Assembly (NCBI GenBank): GCA_029246685.1
Contig: JAQWMR010000003.1
Location: 19,382 to 83,381, forward strand
DNA length: 64,000 nucleotides
From: Acidimicrobiales bacterium
GTDB taxonomy: Bacteria; Actinomycetota; Acidimicrobiia; Acidimicrobiales; Aldehydirespiratoraceae
Direction: 5' to 3'
Shown here: positions 9,061 to 17,845 of the stretch, piece after piece
Numbering within the stretch: the first letter of the stretch is position 1
Layout: each line of letters starts with the position of its first letter
Position numbers and translations under genes: made by a program
The notes under the pieces: model-generated
What the model was told of the DNA's origin: nothing
Database searches by the model: none
Seen by the model: the letters and a program-made list of their open reading frames with translations, nothing else

Positions 9061-9069
9061 GGACCACGT

Positions 9070-9330
9070 CTACATGAGGTCCTCGGTCCAGGGAGGTGAG
9101 GGGGCACCGTTCGCACGGATCTCGTCGATGAGGTCAGGCATCGCAGCGGGATAGACGACTTCTCCGTTTGTCCGCATCTCGTGTGCGCTGAGCCAGCGAA
9201 ACACATCGATGACCGAAAGCTCGACGCGGAAATCGCCCGTCGGGCCTGAACCTATACTCCCTGCCGATGGAGATGCACTTCGCAACCGTGTGGGAACAAA
9301 TCGCCGATCGCATCGGCGACCGTCCCGCAA
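9070..9330 (-). CDS. Hypothetical small protein
   Basis: Unrecognised. The last 50 or so residues (VFRWLSAHEMRTNGEV, then AMPDLIDEIRANGA, ending PPWTEDLM) look like a genuine amphipathic protein, while the Arg-rich N-terminal third overlaps the start of the acyl-CoA synthetase on the other strand and is doubtful. A shorter form beginning at an internal GTG is possible. It could also be the 3' remnant of a longer gene. Confidence 0.35.
   Translation of the reverse strand: MRDGRRCDRRFVPTRLRSASPSAGSIGSGPTGDFRVELSVIDVFRWLSAHEMRTNGEVVYPAAMPDLIDEIRANGAPSPPWTEDLM
9253..9258 (+). promoter_or_regulatory. Candidate -10 box, leaderless transcript
   Basis: TATACT lies 8 bases before the ATG of the acyl-CoA synthetase at 9267, so transcription would begin within a few bases of the start codon. 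No convincing -35 box is visible at 17 bp. Leaderless mRNAs are common in actinobacteria. Confidence 0.35.
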
Positions 9331-10883
9331 TCACCCATGGCGCCACGACTCGAACGTGGCGGGAATACGACGACCGATCGGCCCGGATCGCGGCGGCGTA
9401 CAACGCGGCTGGGCTCGGACCCGACTCCAAGGTCGGGCTCTTCATGTACAACTCGAACGAGTACATGGAAGCTCAGTTCGCGGCGATGAAGATGCGGGGC
9501 GTCCCCATCAACATCAACTATCGCTACATCGATGAGGAGCTCTGGTACCTCCTCGACAACAGCGACGCCGAGGCGCTCGTCTTTCACTCGTCGCTCGGCG
9601 ACCGGGTGGCTCGCGTCGTTGACCGTCTCCCCGATCTGAAGGTCCTCATCGAGGTCGACGACGGAGGCGCCGGTCAGGTGCAGGTCGCTCGCCGCTACGA
9701 GGAGGCCGTTGCGTCTCATGAGCCGATGCCTCGCATCGAGCGGGCCGAGGACGACACGTACATGCTTTATACGGGCGGCACGACCGGCATGCCGAAGGGC
9801 GTGATGTATGCGATGGGCGGGATGACGGCCGGCCTGGCCGGCGCCGCGTTCCCCGTGCTCGGCCTCCCCGCGCCGGAGAGCACCGAGGCGCTCATCGAGG
9901 CGGCCTCTGGCACCGACGGTTCGTTGGTCTCGCTTCCTTGTGCACCGCTCATGCACGGCACCGGGCTTTGGCTCGGTTGCTTCATCCCCCATCTGCTCGG
10001 TTCCCACATCGTCACCGTCACGAACCGGAGCCTCGACGCCCACGAAGTCCTGGGCACGATCGAGGAGTACAAGGCCTCCACGATCACGATCGTGGGCGAT
10101 GCGTTCGCGAAGCCGCTGCTCGCGGCGATCGACGAGGGCAAGCCCGGTGGCGGCGCCTACGACCTGTCCTCGGTCGGCATCATCCAGTCCTCTGGCGTGA
10201 TGTGGACCACCGAGGTCAAGGAGCAGCTTCTCGAACGGATCGAGCAGGCAATGCTTCTCGATGCGATGGGCTCGACCGAAGGCTCGATGGGAATGCAGAT
10301 CACGATGAAGGGGCTTGCCACGGAGACAGGCAAGTTCACCCAGAGCCCGACCACCAAGGTGTTCACCGACGACGACCGAGTCGTCGAGCCGGGCTCCGGC
10401 GAGATCGGAATGGTCGCGGCCGGCGGCAACGTTCCCCTCGGCTATTTCAAGGACGAGGAGAAGTCCGCCCGCACGTTCCGTGTGATCGACGGCGAGCGCT
10501 ACAGCTTCCCGGGCGACCTGGCGATGGTGGCCGAGGACGGATCGCTGATCCTGCTCGGCCGAGGCAGCCAGGTCATCAATTCCGGCGGCGAGAAGATCTA
10601 CCCCGAGGAAGTCGAGGAGGCGGTGAAGCGGGTCGACGGTGTCGTCGACTGCCTTGTCGTCGGCGTGGACGACGAGAAGTTCGGCCAGGCAGTCACCGCC
10701 GTCGCGAGTCGAGCCGAGGGGGCTGACGTGGACGGCGACACGATCATCGAGTCGGTGAAGAACGAGCTCGCCCGCTTCAAGGCTCCGAAGTCGGTTGTCT
10801 TCGTGGACACCGTGCCGCGCGCGCCGAACGGCAAGGCCGACTACAAGACGGCGCAGCAGTACGCGATCGACGCCAACGCCTGA
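9267..10883 (+). CDS. Fatty acyl-CoA synthetase (FadD-like)
   Basis: ANL-superfamily acyl-CoA ligase, 538 residues. Seen: P-loop YTGGTTGMPKGVM, the substrate/AMP motif MGSTEGSMG, NSGGEKIYPEEVEE in the C-terminal subdomain, and the catalytic lysine in APNGKADYK. The N-terminal segment with NYRYIDEELWYLL is typical of the actinobacterial FadD17/FadD19-type ligases used for steroid side-chain or fatty-acid activation. The ATG at 9267 gives a normal family N terminus. The gene stands alone on the plus strand. With the P450s and SDRs nearby, lipid or steroid catabolism is a reasonable inference but the substrate is not determined. Confidence 0.9.
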   Translation: MEMHFATVWEQIADRIGDRPAITHGATTRTWREYDDRSARIAAAYNAAGLGPDSKVGLFMYNSNEYMEAQFAAMKMRGVPININYRYIDEELWYLLDNSDAEALVFHSSLGDRVARVVDRLPDLKVLIEVDDGGAGQVQVARRYEEAVASHEPMPRIERAEDDTYMLYTGGTTGMPKGVMYAMGGMTAGLAGAAFPVLGLPAPESTEALIEAASGTDGSLVSLPCAPLMHGTGLWLGCFIPHLLGSHIVTVTNRSLDAHEVLGTIEEYKASTITIVGDAFAKPLLAAIDEGKPGGGAYDLSSVGIIQSSGVMWTTEVKEQLLERIEQAMLLDAMGSTEGSMGMQITMKGLATETGKFTQSPTTKVFTDDDRVVEPGSGEIGMVAAGGNVPLGYFKDEEKSARTFRVIDGERYSFPGDLAMVAEDGSLILLGRGSQVINSGGEKIYPEEVEEAVKRVDGVVDCLVVGVDDEKFGQAVTAVASRAEGADVDGDTIIESVKNELARFKAPKSVVFVDTVPRAPNGKADYKTAQQYAIDANA

Positions 10884-10886
10884 GGA

Positions 10887-11993
10887 TCAGCCCAGAACGG
10901 CGGCCTCAACTGGGTCGTAGAGCTGCCCAGCGAGGGCGTTTCCCAGATCCGACGTGCGTTCGATGACGAGGTAGGCACCGAAGTTGTCGTCCAGTTGCAG
11001 CCAGGCCACCGCGCCGTAGGCGCCGGGGTCCGTGATGCGCTCGTTCGCCTCATCCACCCACCAGCCCATGCCGTAGCCGACGTCGGATCCGTAGACGCGG
11101 CCCGTGCGGTTTTCGTGTGTGGCCGCGAGAGCCTCCGGCGTGAGGACCTGATTGTCGCCACACTTGCCGCCGCGCAGGTTCATCAGGAGCAGCGCCGCGT
11201 AGTCGCGAGCGGTCGTGTAGACGCCGCCCTCCATGTTGGGATTGTCCGTCGGCGGGAGCAGGGAGAGATCGCCATCCCAGTCCGGGTACTCGAATGAAGC
11301 ACCGAGCGGCACGAACGGGCTGCTGTAGCCGAAGTTCGTGAGGCCGCACGGCTCCACGAAGATCTCGTCGACGAGCTCGTTCCACGACTTCCCGGCCGCG
11401 ATCTCGGCCACGGCGCCGGCGACCTGCCACTGGGTGCCGCCGTACTGGAACGCTGTGTCCGGCGGTGTGATCAGGTGGTCATCGGCCGTAGTGGTGAGGA
11501 TGGTTGTCGCGCACTCTTGCAATGTTGTCAGCGAGTTGTACTGACAGAGCAGGTCCGGTACGTCGAGGCTTCCGCCGAGTCCAACCAGACCGGAGCTGTT
11601 GGAGACGAGCTGGGCAGGAGTGACCTCGGGGTGGTCCCCGGCGTAGTCGAGCACATCTGCGATCGGCGCATCGACGTCCAGTAGGCCCTGGTCGTCCAGA
11701 GCCATGAGTACGCCGGCGCTCACCATCTTCGATGTCGACATGATCAGCGAGACGCGGTCCTCGCCGAAAACTCCCCAATACTCCTCGTGGAGGATCCCCT
11801 CGTCACGCTCGACCACGATCAAGCCGGCGCCGTTCAACTCGTTCTCTTCGATGAACGACTCGACGATCGGGCTGATCGCGGAGAAGTCACGCTCCACGGG
11901 CTCCGGCTCCGGCTCGGGCTCAGATCCGTTCTCGTCCCCGCAGGCAGCGGCGATGAGAACGGACACGGTAAGGAGAGCGAGGAGGCGGCGCAT
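10887..11993 (-). CDS. Serine hydrolase lipoprotein, beta-lactamase class C / esterase family
   Basis: Secreted penicillin-recognising-fold hydrolase anchored as a lipoprotein. Seen: a signal peptide MRRLLALLTVSVLIAAACG with lipobox cysteine at about residue 18, a Glu/Pro linker, then the catalytic SxxK in MSTSKMVS. The usual second motif YxN is replaced by YGG (FQYGGTQW), so a classic beta-lactamase activity is doubtful; esterases and D-aminopeptidases of this family vary here. Length (368 residues) is normal. It converges on the acyl-CoA synthetase with only a 3-bp gap. It would act outside the membrane on an ester, peptide or amide. Confidence 0.82.
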   Translation of the reverse strand: MRRLLALLTVSVLIAAACGDENGSEPEPEPEPVERDFSAISPIVESFIEENELNGAGLIVVERDEGILHEEYWGVFGEDRVSLIMSTSKMVSAGVLMALDDQGLLDVDAPIADVLDYAGDHPEVTPAQLVSNSSGLVGLGGSLDVPDLLCQYNSLTTLQECATTILTTTADDHLITPPDTAFQYGGTQWQVAGAVAEIAAGKSWNELVDEIFVEPCGLTNFGYSSPFVPLGASFEYPDWDGDLSLLPPTDNPNMEGGVYTTARDYAALLLMNLRGGKCGDNQVLTPEALAATHENRTGRVYGSDVGYGMGWWVDEANERITDPGAYGAVAWLQLDDNFGAYLVIERTSDLGNALAGQLYDPVEAAVLG

Positions 11994-12058
11994 GGCGCAG
12001 ACGGTAGTTGACCCATCGCCACCGGCCGTCGTCGGTTTAACCGCGTAGGGTCGCGGCA

Positions 12059-12421
12059 GTGATGGCCGCCTTCTCCGCCTCCCTCGAAGCGCACACCTGC
12101 GCGTACTTCACCACGACTGGTCGTCAGTCGGGTACGCCGCATCGAGTCGAGATCTGGTTCTGCGTGGTCGACGATGTCCTGTGCGCGATCTCTGGCGGGC
12201 GTGACCGATCCGATTGGGTCCGGAACCTCTTGAAGCAACCGGAACTCACCATCGAGGTCGGCGATGCGAGCTGGACCGCGCAGGCGTCGATCCCGCCGGA
12301 CGATCCGGACCATCCCGCCCGCGGTCGCCTGGCAGGGCGGTATCAGGGCTGGCAGGAGGGAACGCCGCTCACCGAGTGGGCGACGCACGGGCTCGTCTTG
12401 GAGCTCCGTCCGGCGGGCTAG
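12059..12421 (+). CDS. Deazaflavin (F420)-dependent nitroreductase family protein
   Basis: Small split-barrel flavoprotein-like protein of the DDN/PF04075 family, 120 residues. Seen: the family signature TTGRQSGTPHRVEIWF near residue 20, SGGRDRSDWVRNL in the middle, and a C-terminal ARGRLAGRYQGW segment. Members bind reduced F420 and reduce quinones or nitro compounds, mostly in actinobacteria. Start: GTG at 12059 is followed directly by ATG at 12062, either could serve. The 3' end overlaps the convergent methyltransferase gene by 4 bp. Confidence 0.85.
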   Translation: MMAAFSASLEAHTCAYFTTTGRQSGTPHRVEIWFCVVDDVLCAISGGRDRSDWVRNLLKQPELTIEVGDASWTAQASIPPDDPDHPARGRLAGRYQGWQEGTPLTEWATHGLVLELRPAG

Positions 12422-13155
12422 CTGCCAGGCTTGCTCCATACGGAGACGTGGTGCTCGCTGTCACCGGTGAAGAGCGACCGCACCCAGTCCTCCCAGCGCC
12501 CAACCGGCTCGAGCCCAGCGAGGCGCGCCATGAGGTCGAGTTCCGACAGCCACACATAGCGGAAGGGTGCAACGTGGTGCAGGGCGCCGTCCGTCGTCAC
12601 GTAGTGATGGTGCGACTCGAACCGCTGATTCGCGATGTCGGTGAATCGATCGACGCCGATGTGGTGCGGCTCTGCGGCGAAGGCGACGGAGTTCTCTCTC
12701 GGCGGCAGACGTCGAAGATTCGGGACTCCGACCTCGAGCACAAAGCATCCGCCCGGGTCGAGATGGTCGGCCGCGTTCTGGAAGCAGGCCACCTGCTGAT
12801 CCTGCGTCAGGAGGTTGTTGATCGTGTTGAACACCAGGAACACGAGCGCGTAGGTGCGGCCGGTCGTCGCCGTGGCGAAGTCGCCAGTGACCACCTCGAG
12901 GTCGACACCACCGGGCTTGTTCTTCAACTCCTCGAGCATCTCCGGCGAGAGCTCGATGCCGTCGACTTCGTGCCCGCGGGCGGCCAGTGGAAGAGCGACC
13001 CGACCGGTACCGATGCCGAATTCCAGCGCGGGTCCGGCTCCGACCAGTGCGTCGAGGAAGTCGATCGTCGGATCGAGCACGGCAGGATCGAATCGTTCCG
13101 CGTGTGTCTCGTCGTAGACCGGCGCGATGTTCGCGCCGAAGTGATTCTCCGTCAT
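12418..13155 (-). CDS. Class I SAM-dependent methyltransferase
   Basis: Cytoplasmic Rossmann-fold methyltransferase, 245 residues. Seen: motif I LEFGIGTGRVALPLAARG (about residues 44-61), an acidic residue at the end of strand 2 (VDGIELSPEM), VVTGDFAT, and a post-I segment LVFLVFNTINNLLTQ, the pattern of the Methyltransf_25 / ubiE-like families. Substrate not evident. It is separated from the frameshifted GFA gene upstream by about 55 bp and may share a promoter with it. Confidence 0.85.
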   Translation of the reverse strand: MTENHFGANIAPVYDETHAERFDPAVLDPTIDFLDALVGAGPALEFGIGTGRVALPLAARGHEVDGIELSPEMLEELKNKPGGVDLEVVTGDFATATTGRTYALVFLVFNTINNLLTQDQQVACFQNAADHLDPGGCFVLEVGVPNLRRLPPRENSVAFAAEPHHIGVDRFTDIANQRFESHHHYVTTDGALHHVAPFRYVWLSELDLMARLAGLEPVGRWEDWVRSLFTGDSEHHVSVWSKPGS

Positions 13156-13210
13156 GTCAGTTGTTGCCTTCGATCAGCGGTACGTCGGGCATCGGGTTGT
13201 GCGGTTGGGC

Positions 13211-13557
13211 CTAGTGGGAGAACCACACCTCTTTCAGCCAGAGCCCGTCGGCGTCGTCCATCGTGCCGACCATGATGCTGCACTCGTCGGGCGTGTCCTC
13301 CGCCTGGAAGTAGAGCGTCGACCCGCAAGAGCGACAGGACCCGTAGCGTGCGAACCCGAGCTCATGCAGCCCGAGCTGCCCTGGTCATCGGCCCAGTGGA
13401 CAGTGTCGTTCTCGGCCCGGGCTGCAGCGACGAAGTTTCCCGTCAGTCGACGGCAGCTGTCGCAGTGACATTGCAGAACGGCATTCTTCGTCACTGCGTC
13501 GTATCGGACCGCACCGCAAAGACAGCCACCGGTTCGCTCACCGCTGATCTCCTGCAT
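13211..13557 (-). pseudogene. GFA-family (CENP-V/GFA) zinc protein, frameshifted
   Basis: Glutathione-dependent formaldehyde-activating-like zinc protein. The first frame (from 13557) gives GGCLCGAVRY and QCHCDSCRRLTG with the first zinc cysteines. Near 13376-13390 the homology leaves this frame and continues in another as LHELGFARYGSC, RSCGSTLYFQAED and VWFSH, ending at a TAG at 13211. The full span is 347 bp, two more than a multiple of three, so one inserted base would restore a normal protein of about 115 residues with both cysteine pairs. Either a real inactivating deletion or a sequencing error. Conceptually translated without repair it would give a 107-residue product with a nonsense tail. 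Confidence 0.8.
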
Positions 13558-13566
13558 CGTCGGAGA

Positions 13567-14958
13567 CTAGAGCGGGCGCTGAAGGTGGAACGGGCGATTC
13601 TCTTCGATCGCCGCAGCGATGCCCAGGAGACGCCGTTCTTCTCCCCACGGCGCCACGAGCTGAAGTCCGGCGGGAAGCCCAGCATTCGTGAACCCGGCCG
13701 GAATCGAGATCGCCGGACATCCGGTGGCAGAGATCACGCAGCACGTGGTCATCCATTGGAGATAGTCGCTCATCGGATCGCCGTTGATCTCCGTTGGGAA
13801 CTCCCGGTCTGCGGGGAACGGTGCAACCTGGGCGCTCGGCAATGCGAGCACATCGTGCTCTTCGAAGAACGATTCCATCGTCGCGACCAGGCCGAGCCGC
13901 ATCTCCTCCGCTCGCACAACGTCGTCCCCGGTCAGCGAGAGGCCGTACTCGATGTTCGCCACCAGCGTCGACTTCATCGAGCGCCAGCCTTCGAGCGAAG
14001 AGAGGATCCGCATTGACCAGCCCCGCGCGATCCGGAACACCTCCATCGCTTCGCAGAGGTCCGGTGCGGCAGGCCGCGCCACGCCGCCGACGTCGACGAT
14101 CGCGGCCGCGGTCGACTCGCAGCACGCGAGCACTTCCGGCTCCACCGGGAACATCTCCATGTCGCCACCGAATGCCAGACGAACATCGTCCGCCGCCGGT
14201 TCCAGGTCTCGAAACGAGCGGCCGTCCTCGGGCAGCGAGACGTCGTCATCCGGATGCGGACCGGCGAGAGCCGAGAGGAGAAGTGCGGCGTCGGCGACAG
14301 TCCGACCCATCGGCCCCTGCACGCCGAACCGATCGAGCTGGCGACGGGCCCCGAGCGGGCTCGGCACCCGGCCCATCGTGGGCCGCAGCCCGACCACGTT
14401 GTTGAACGCAGCCGGGTTTCGCAGCGAGCCGCCGAGGTCGCTGCCGTCCGCGATCGGGAGCATGCGAGCGCCGAGAGCAGCAGCAGCTCCCCCACTGCTC
14501 CCGCCCGCGGAATGATCGAGGTTCCACGGGTTGCGGGTGAGCCCGTAGACCTCGTTGAACGTGTGGGATCCGGCGCCGAATTCCGGCGTGTTCGTCTTGC
14601 CGATGATGATCGCTCCCGCCGCGCGGACTCGGCTGGCGACCAGGCCGTCCTCTTCCGCCGGTCGGTCAGAGGTGATCAAGGATCCGGCCCGAGTCGGCAA
14701 GCCGGCGACATCGTCGAGGTCCTTCACCGCGATCGGCAGACCGTGGAGCGGGCCCACAGGCTCGCCAGCGTCCGCCGCTGCTGCAGCCGCGAGGATCTCC
14801 TCTCGCGAGAACATCGCGACGATGGCGTTCACATCGATGTTGACCTGCTCGATCCGGTCGAGGTGAGCGGTCACGACCTCCACCACGGATACGTCGCCGG
14901 CCCGAATCAGCTCAGCCAGCTCGACAGCAGACCGCTCGGTCAGGTCGTCGACATCCAT
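13567..14958 (-). CDS. Amidase, amidase-signature family
   Basis: Ser-cisSer-Lys amidase, 463 residues. Seen: catalytic lysine in GLPIAVKDLDDVAG, the Gly/Ser-rich signature YGLTRNPWNLDHSAGGSSGG with the cis-serine, and the nucleophile region ADGSDLGGSLRNPAAF. All three catalytic elements are intact. The ATG at 14958 gives a clean start 10 bp after the PrmA-like stop codon; an upstream GTG at 15006 would overlap that gene. Substrates of this family range from simple amides to nylon oligomers and glutamyl-tRNA; no gatB is present, so a catabolic amidase is likelier. Probably co-transcribed with the upstream methyltransferase gene. Confidence 0.9.
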   Translation of the reverse strand: MDVDDLTERSAVELAELIRAGDVSVVEVVTAHLDRIEQVNIDVNAIVAMFSREEILAAAAAADAGEPVGPLHGLPIAVKDLDDVAGLPTRAGSLITSDRPAEEDGLVASRVRAAGAIIIGKTNTPEFGAGSHTFNEVYGLTRNPWNLDHSAGGSSGGAAAALGARMLPIADGSDLGGSLRNPAAFNNVVGLRPTMGRVPSPLGARRQLDRFGVQGPMGRTVADAALLLSALAGPHPDDDVSLPEDGRSFRDLEPAADDVRLAFGGDMEMFPVEPEVLACCESTAAAIVDVGGVARPAAPDLCEAMEVFRIARGWSMRILSSLEGWRSMKSTLVANIEYGLSLTGDDVVRAEEMRLGLVATMESFFEEHDVLALPSAQVAPFPADREFPTEINGDPMSDYLQWMTTCCVISATGCPAISIPAGFTNAGLPAGLQLVAPWGEERRLLGIAAAIEENRPFHLQRPL

Positions 14959-14968
14959 GGGCGGCACG

Positions 14969-15775
14969 CTAGGCGTCTCGGGCGAGGACGAGCGCGGCCC
15001 AGTCACCGTCGAATTGTCGCTCGACGGTCACGAGCGGCGAAAGGTGACCGGCGACCTGGTCGCACTGCATCGGCGTCAACCCACTCACCCCGAGCCAGCC
15101 GCTCGGCGCCACGAGACGCACGAGATCAGCGCGCAGTTCGACAATGCCGGCTCGGGCAATGTTGGCGAGGACGACGTCGAAGACCTCGCCGTCAGCAATC
15201 GGCAGCTGGTCCGATGCAGTGAGCTCGTGGGTTCGATCGTTCAACGCGGCGTTGCGACGGGTCGCCTCGACCGCTTCGGCTTTGAGATCCACGCCGAGCC
15301 CACGTCCCGCACCCAGCTCGAGCGCGGCCAGTGCGAGCACGCCCGTCCCGCATCCCACGTCCAGGACGGACTCGCCGCCGCGCAGGCGCCGAGCGAGCGC
15401 CTCGATCAGGAGCCGGGTCGTCGGATGGTGACCGCTGCCGAACCCACCGGGACCGAGCTCCACGAGACCGGGAAGCTCGTGGCGCTCGTGCTCGGACCAG
15501 GCGAGGCACACCGTGACGCGATCGGCGACGGTGACCGGTGTGGTGTTTCGGTGCCACGCAGCGCCGGCGGCGCCGCCGTCCGGCCGCGCGACCGCCATCT
15601 CACCCTCGGCGCGGAGCAGAACCGCGATCGACTCCGTAGACGCCACCGGCACGGAGGCAACCACCACGCGTCGCCGTTCAGCCGGCGCGACAACCGCATC
15701 GATCCGCGCGCCGAGTTCGACGAGGCGCGTCTGGACGCGCTCCAGATCGGACGGGCTGGTGGCGACGACGAGCAC
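14969..15775 (-). CDS. prmA: Ribosomal protein L11 methyltransferase-like (PrmA family)
   Basis: Seen: the PrmA substrate-loop GPGGFGSGHHPTTRL, motif I VLDVGCGTGVLALAALELGA, an acidic end of strand 2 (GLGVDLKAEAVEA), and the catalytic-loop VVLANIARAGI in place of NPPY. This combination is specific to PrmA, which trimethylates L11 in the cytoplasm. The product (268 residues) begins at GTG 15775 and has a short, divergent N-terminal domain, so activity on L11 itself is plausible but not certain; PrmA-like paralogues acting on other proteins exist. The amidase gene follows 10 bp downstream. Confidence 0.82.
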   Translation of the reverse strand: MLVVATSPSDLERVQTRLVELGARIDAVVAPAERRRVVVASVPVASTESIAVLLRAEGEMAVARPDGGAAGAAWHRNTTPVTVADRVTVCLAWSEHERHELPGLVELGPGGFGSGHHPTTRLLIEALARRLRGGESVLDVGCGTGVLALAALELGAGRGLGVDLKAEAVEATRRNAALNDRTHELTASDQLPIADGEVFDVVLANIARAGIVELRADLVRLVAPSGWLGVSGLTPMQCDQVAGHLSPLVTVERQFDGDWAALVLARDA

Positions 15776-15796
15776 CGCGAGTTTGTAGTTCGAACG

Positions 15797-16726
15797 TCAG
15801 GCGTCGAGCCAGGCCAGCAGCGTTGCCGAGTACTCCTCCGACAGATCCTCTTGCAGGAAGTGCCCTCCACCTTCGAGGATCACGTGAGGCTGGCCGGCCG
15901 CGCCGGGGATGCCTTCCACGATCGGTCGCCAGCCGTTGGGAGCAACGACGTCCTTATCGCTGAAGATGGTCAACACGGGCTTGGTGAAGGTGTTGAGCAC
16001 CTTCCACGCTTCGAAGTTTGCAAGGTACATCGGATTGTCGGGACGCGTCGGAAGGAGCTGCGTGAACGCCCGGCTCCCGACCGTCAGCGCCTCGTCCGGG
16101 TACGGCGAGCGGTAGCCGTTCACGACATCGTCCGATGGCTCGGTGACCATCACCATGGGCAGCAGGGTCCAGGGCTCCCACACCGGCGCCGCGGCCGCCA
16201 TCGCCTGGAAGTCCGCGAGCGGGCCGGAGGCCTCGATCACGTCCGGCAGTGGTTCCGCGATGTCTCGCCATGGAAGACCGGTGTTGCTGATCGCCATGCG
16301 GGCAACACGGTCAGGTTGTTGGGCGGTCAGGCGCATGCCGACAATGCCGCCCCAATCGTGGAGGACGAACGTGATGTCGGTCAGCTCGAGTTCGTCAAAG
16401 AGCACCGCGCTCATCCAGGAGACGTGGCGCTCCACCGAGTAGTCGGCCATGGCCGACGGCTTGTCGGACATCCCCATCCCGACCAGGTCGGGTGCGATTG
16501 CGCGGTACCCGGCGTCGACCACCGCCGCGATCTGGTGCCGCCAGATGTACGACCACGACGGGTTGCCGTGGAGGAAGACGACGACCGGAGCGTCCGGATC
16601 GCCGTCGTCGACCATGTGCACGCGTAGGTCACCACCCTCGCCGTCGGGAATCGTCACGTAGCGGCGAGCGGCCGGATAGCCGGCGACGTCGTCGACGGCT
16701 TCGGCTGGGGATGACAGGATCTGCAC
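15797..16726 (-). CDS. Alpha/beta hydrolase, haloalkane dehalogenase type
   Basis: Hydrolase of 309 residues. Seen: oxyanion-hole motif FLHGNPSWSY, nucleophile elbow VLHDWGGIVGM with aspartate rather than serine, and the C-terminal catalytic histidine in EGGGHFLQEDL. The Asp nucleophile followed by Trp, together with HGNPSWSY, is diagnostic of haloalkane dehalogenases (subfamily I/III-like), which convert haloalkanes to alcohols and halide. A catalytic acid may lie in IFSDKDVVAP. Fluoroacetate dehalogenases share part of this pattern but have a different cap. It is divergent from the GST-like gene across a short intergenic dyad. Confidence 0.82.
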   Translation of the reverse strand: MQILSSPAEAVDDVAGYPAARRYVTIPDGEGGDLRVHMVDDGDPDAPVVVFLHGNPSWSYIWRHQIAAVVDAGYRAIAPDLVGMGMSDKPSAMADYSVERHVSWMSAVLFDELELTDITFVLHDWGGIVGMRLTAQQPDRVARMAISNTGLPWRDIAEPLPDVIEASGPLADFQAMAAAAPVWEPWTLLPMVMVTEPSDDVVNGYRSPYPDEALTVGSRAFTQLLPTRPDNPMYLANFEAWKVLNTFTKPVLTIFSDKDVVAPNGWRPIVEGIPGAAGQPHVILEGGGHFLQEDLSEEYSATLLAWLDA

Positions 16727-16750
16727 AGCCGCAAGCTACTCAACTGCTTG

Positions 16751-16770
16751 TGAAACTGGCAATAGTTTCA
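16751..16770. promoter_or_regulatory. Inverted repeat, candidate operator between divergent genes
   Basis: Perfect 7-bp inverted repeat TGAAACT (16751-16757) and AGTTTCA (16764-16770) around a 6-base AT-rich centre, in an 85-bp gap between the dehalogenase-like and GST-like genes. Size and position fit a TetR- or MarR-type operator; no regulator gene is adjacent. Confidence 0.45.
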
Positions 16771-16811
16771 GTTGGCCCGGTACCGTCGCCGACAGCCGAA
16801 CTGGGAGAGCA

Positions 16812-17840
16812 ATGACCGAGCCAGAAATTGTGATCCGGGGCGCCCACAGCTCGCCCTACAGCCTCAAGATGCGGGCCGTCCTGCGCTATCGGCAGATCCC
16901 CCACCGCTGGGCGCTGCGCGGCTCACCGGTCGACGACCTCCCCCAGACCAAGGTGCCGGTCATCCCTGCGCTCGGTTGGACCGACGGACAGGGCGGCTAC
17001 TCCCATGTGATGACCGACTCGTCGCCGCAGATCACCAAACTCGAAGAGGACTTCGCAGGCCGCAGCCTCGTGCCGAGCGATCCCGCGCTCGCATTCATCG
17101 ACTTCCTTCTCGAGGACTTCGCCGACGAGTGGGTCACCAAGGCCATGTACCACTACCGCTGGACGTACGAGGCTGACATCGAGAAGGCCGGCTGGCTACT
17201 CCCCCTCGACGCGAACCTCCAGATGCCCGACGACGTTCACGCCGCGATGCACGACGGCATCATCGAGCGCCAGGTCGGACGGCGGGCCCTCGTCGGCTCG
17301 ACGGACGGCAACCTCCCGATCATCGAGGGCTCCTACATCACGCTGCTCCAGATCCTGCAGGACCACCTCGGCCGTCACGACTTCGTACTCGGCGATCGGC
17401 CCGGTCGCGTCGACTTCGCGCTCTACGGACAGCTCAAGCCGATGCTCTGGTGGGACCCCACCCCGATGGCGCTCGGCGTCGAACACGCGCCGCGAGCCGT
17501 GAACTGGATCGAGCGGGTCGACGACCTGTCGTGGATCGCCGTGGACGGCGACAACGGCTGGTTCGATCTCGATGGCCTCGACGACTCCGTCAACGCCCTC
17601 CTGAAGGAGGCGGGCCACACGTACGCGCCATTCATGATCGCCAACGCGGCCGCGCTGGACTCAGGCGCCGACGAGATGAGGTGCGAGATCGAGGGAATCA
17701 CCTACCGCCAGGCACCGTTCGGGTACCAGGGCAAGTGCCTGACGTGGCTCCGCGAGGCGTATGCCGCACTCGGTGCTGAGGACCAGGCCCGCGTCGACGA
17801 CGTCCTTGCGGGGACGGGCTGCGAGGCGTTGCTTGCCTGA
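16812..17840 (+). CDS. Glutathione S-transferase-like protein (thioredoxin-fold N-terminal domain)
   Basis: 342-residue protein whose first 80 residues follow the GST N-terminal fold: RGAHSSPYSLKMRAVLRY at the start, then TKVPVIPAL with the cis-proline, and SSPQITKLEE where the glutathione gamma-glutamyl would bind. The rest is helical with a GST_C-like segment DFALYGQLKPML, extended beyond the usual 220 residues. Actinobacteria generally lack glutathione, so the thiol partner may be another compound, or the fold may be used structurally. ATG at 16812 follows a GGGAG-type RBS. Divergent from the dehalogenase-like gene, sharing a candidate operator. Confidence 0.75.
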   Translation: MTEPEIVIRGAHSSPYSLKMRAVLRYRQIPHRWALRGSPVDDLPQTKVPVIPALGWTDGQGGYSHVMTDSSPQITKLEEDFAGRSLVPSDPALAFIDFLLEDFADEWVTKAMYHYRWTYEADIEKAGWLLPLDANLQMPDDVHAAMHDGIIERQVGRRALVGSTDGNLPIIEGSYITLLQILQDHLGRHDFVLGDRPGRVDFALYGQLKPMLWWDPTPMALGVEHAPRAVNWIERVDDLSWIAVDGDNGWFDLDGLDDSVNALLKEAGHTYAPFMIANAAALDSGADEMRCEIEGITYRQAPFGYQGKCLTWLREAYAALGAEDQARVDDVLAGTGCEALLA

Positions 17841-17845
17841 GCCGC

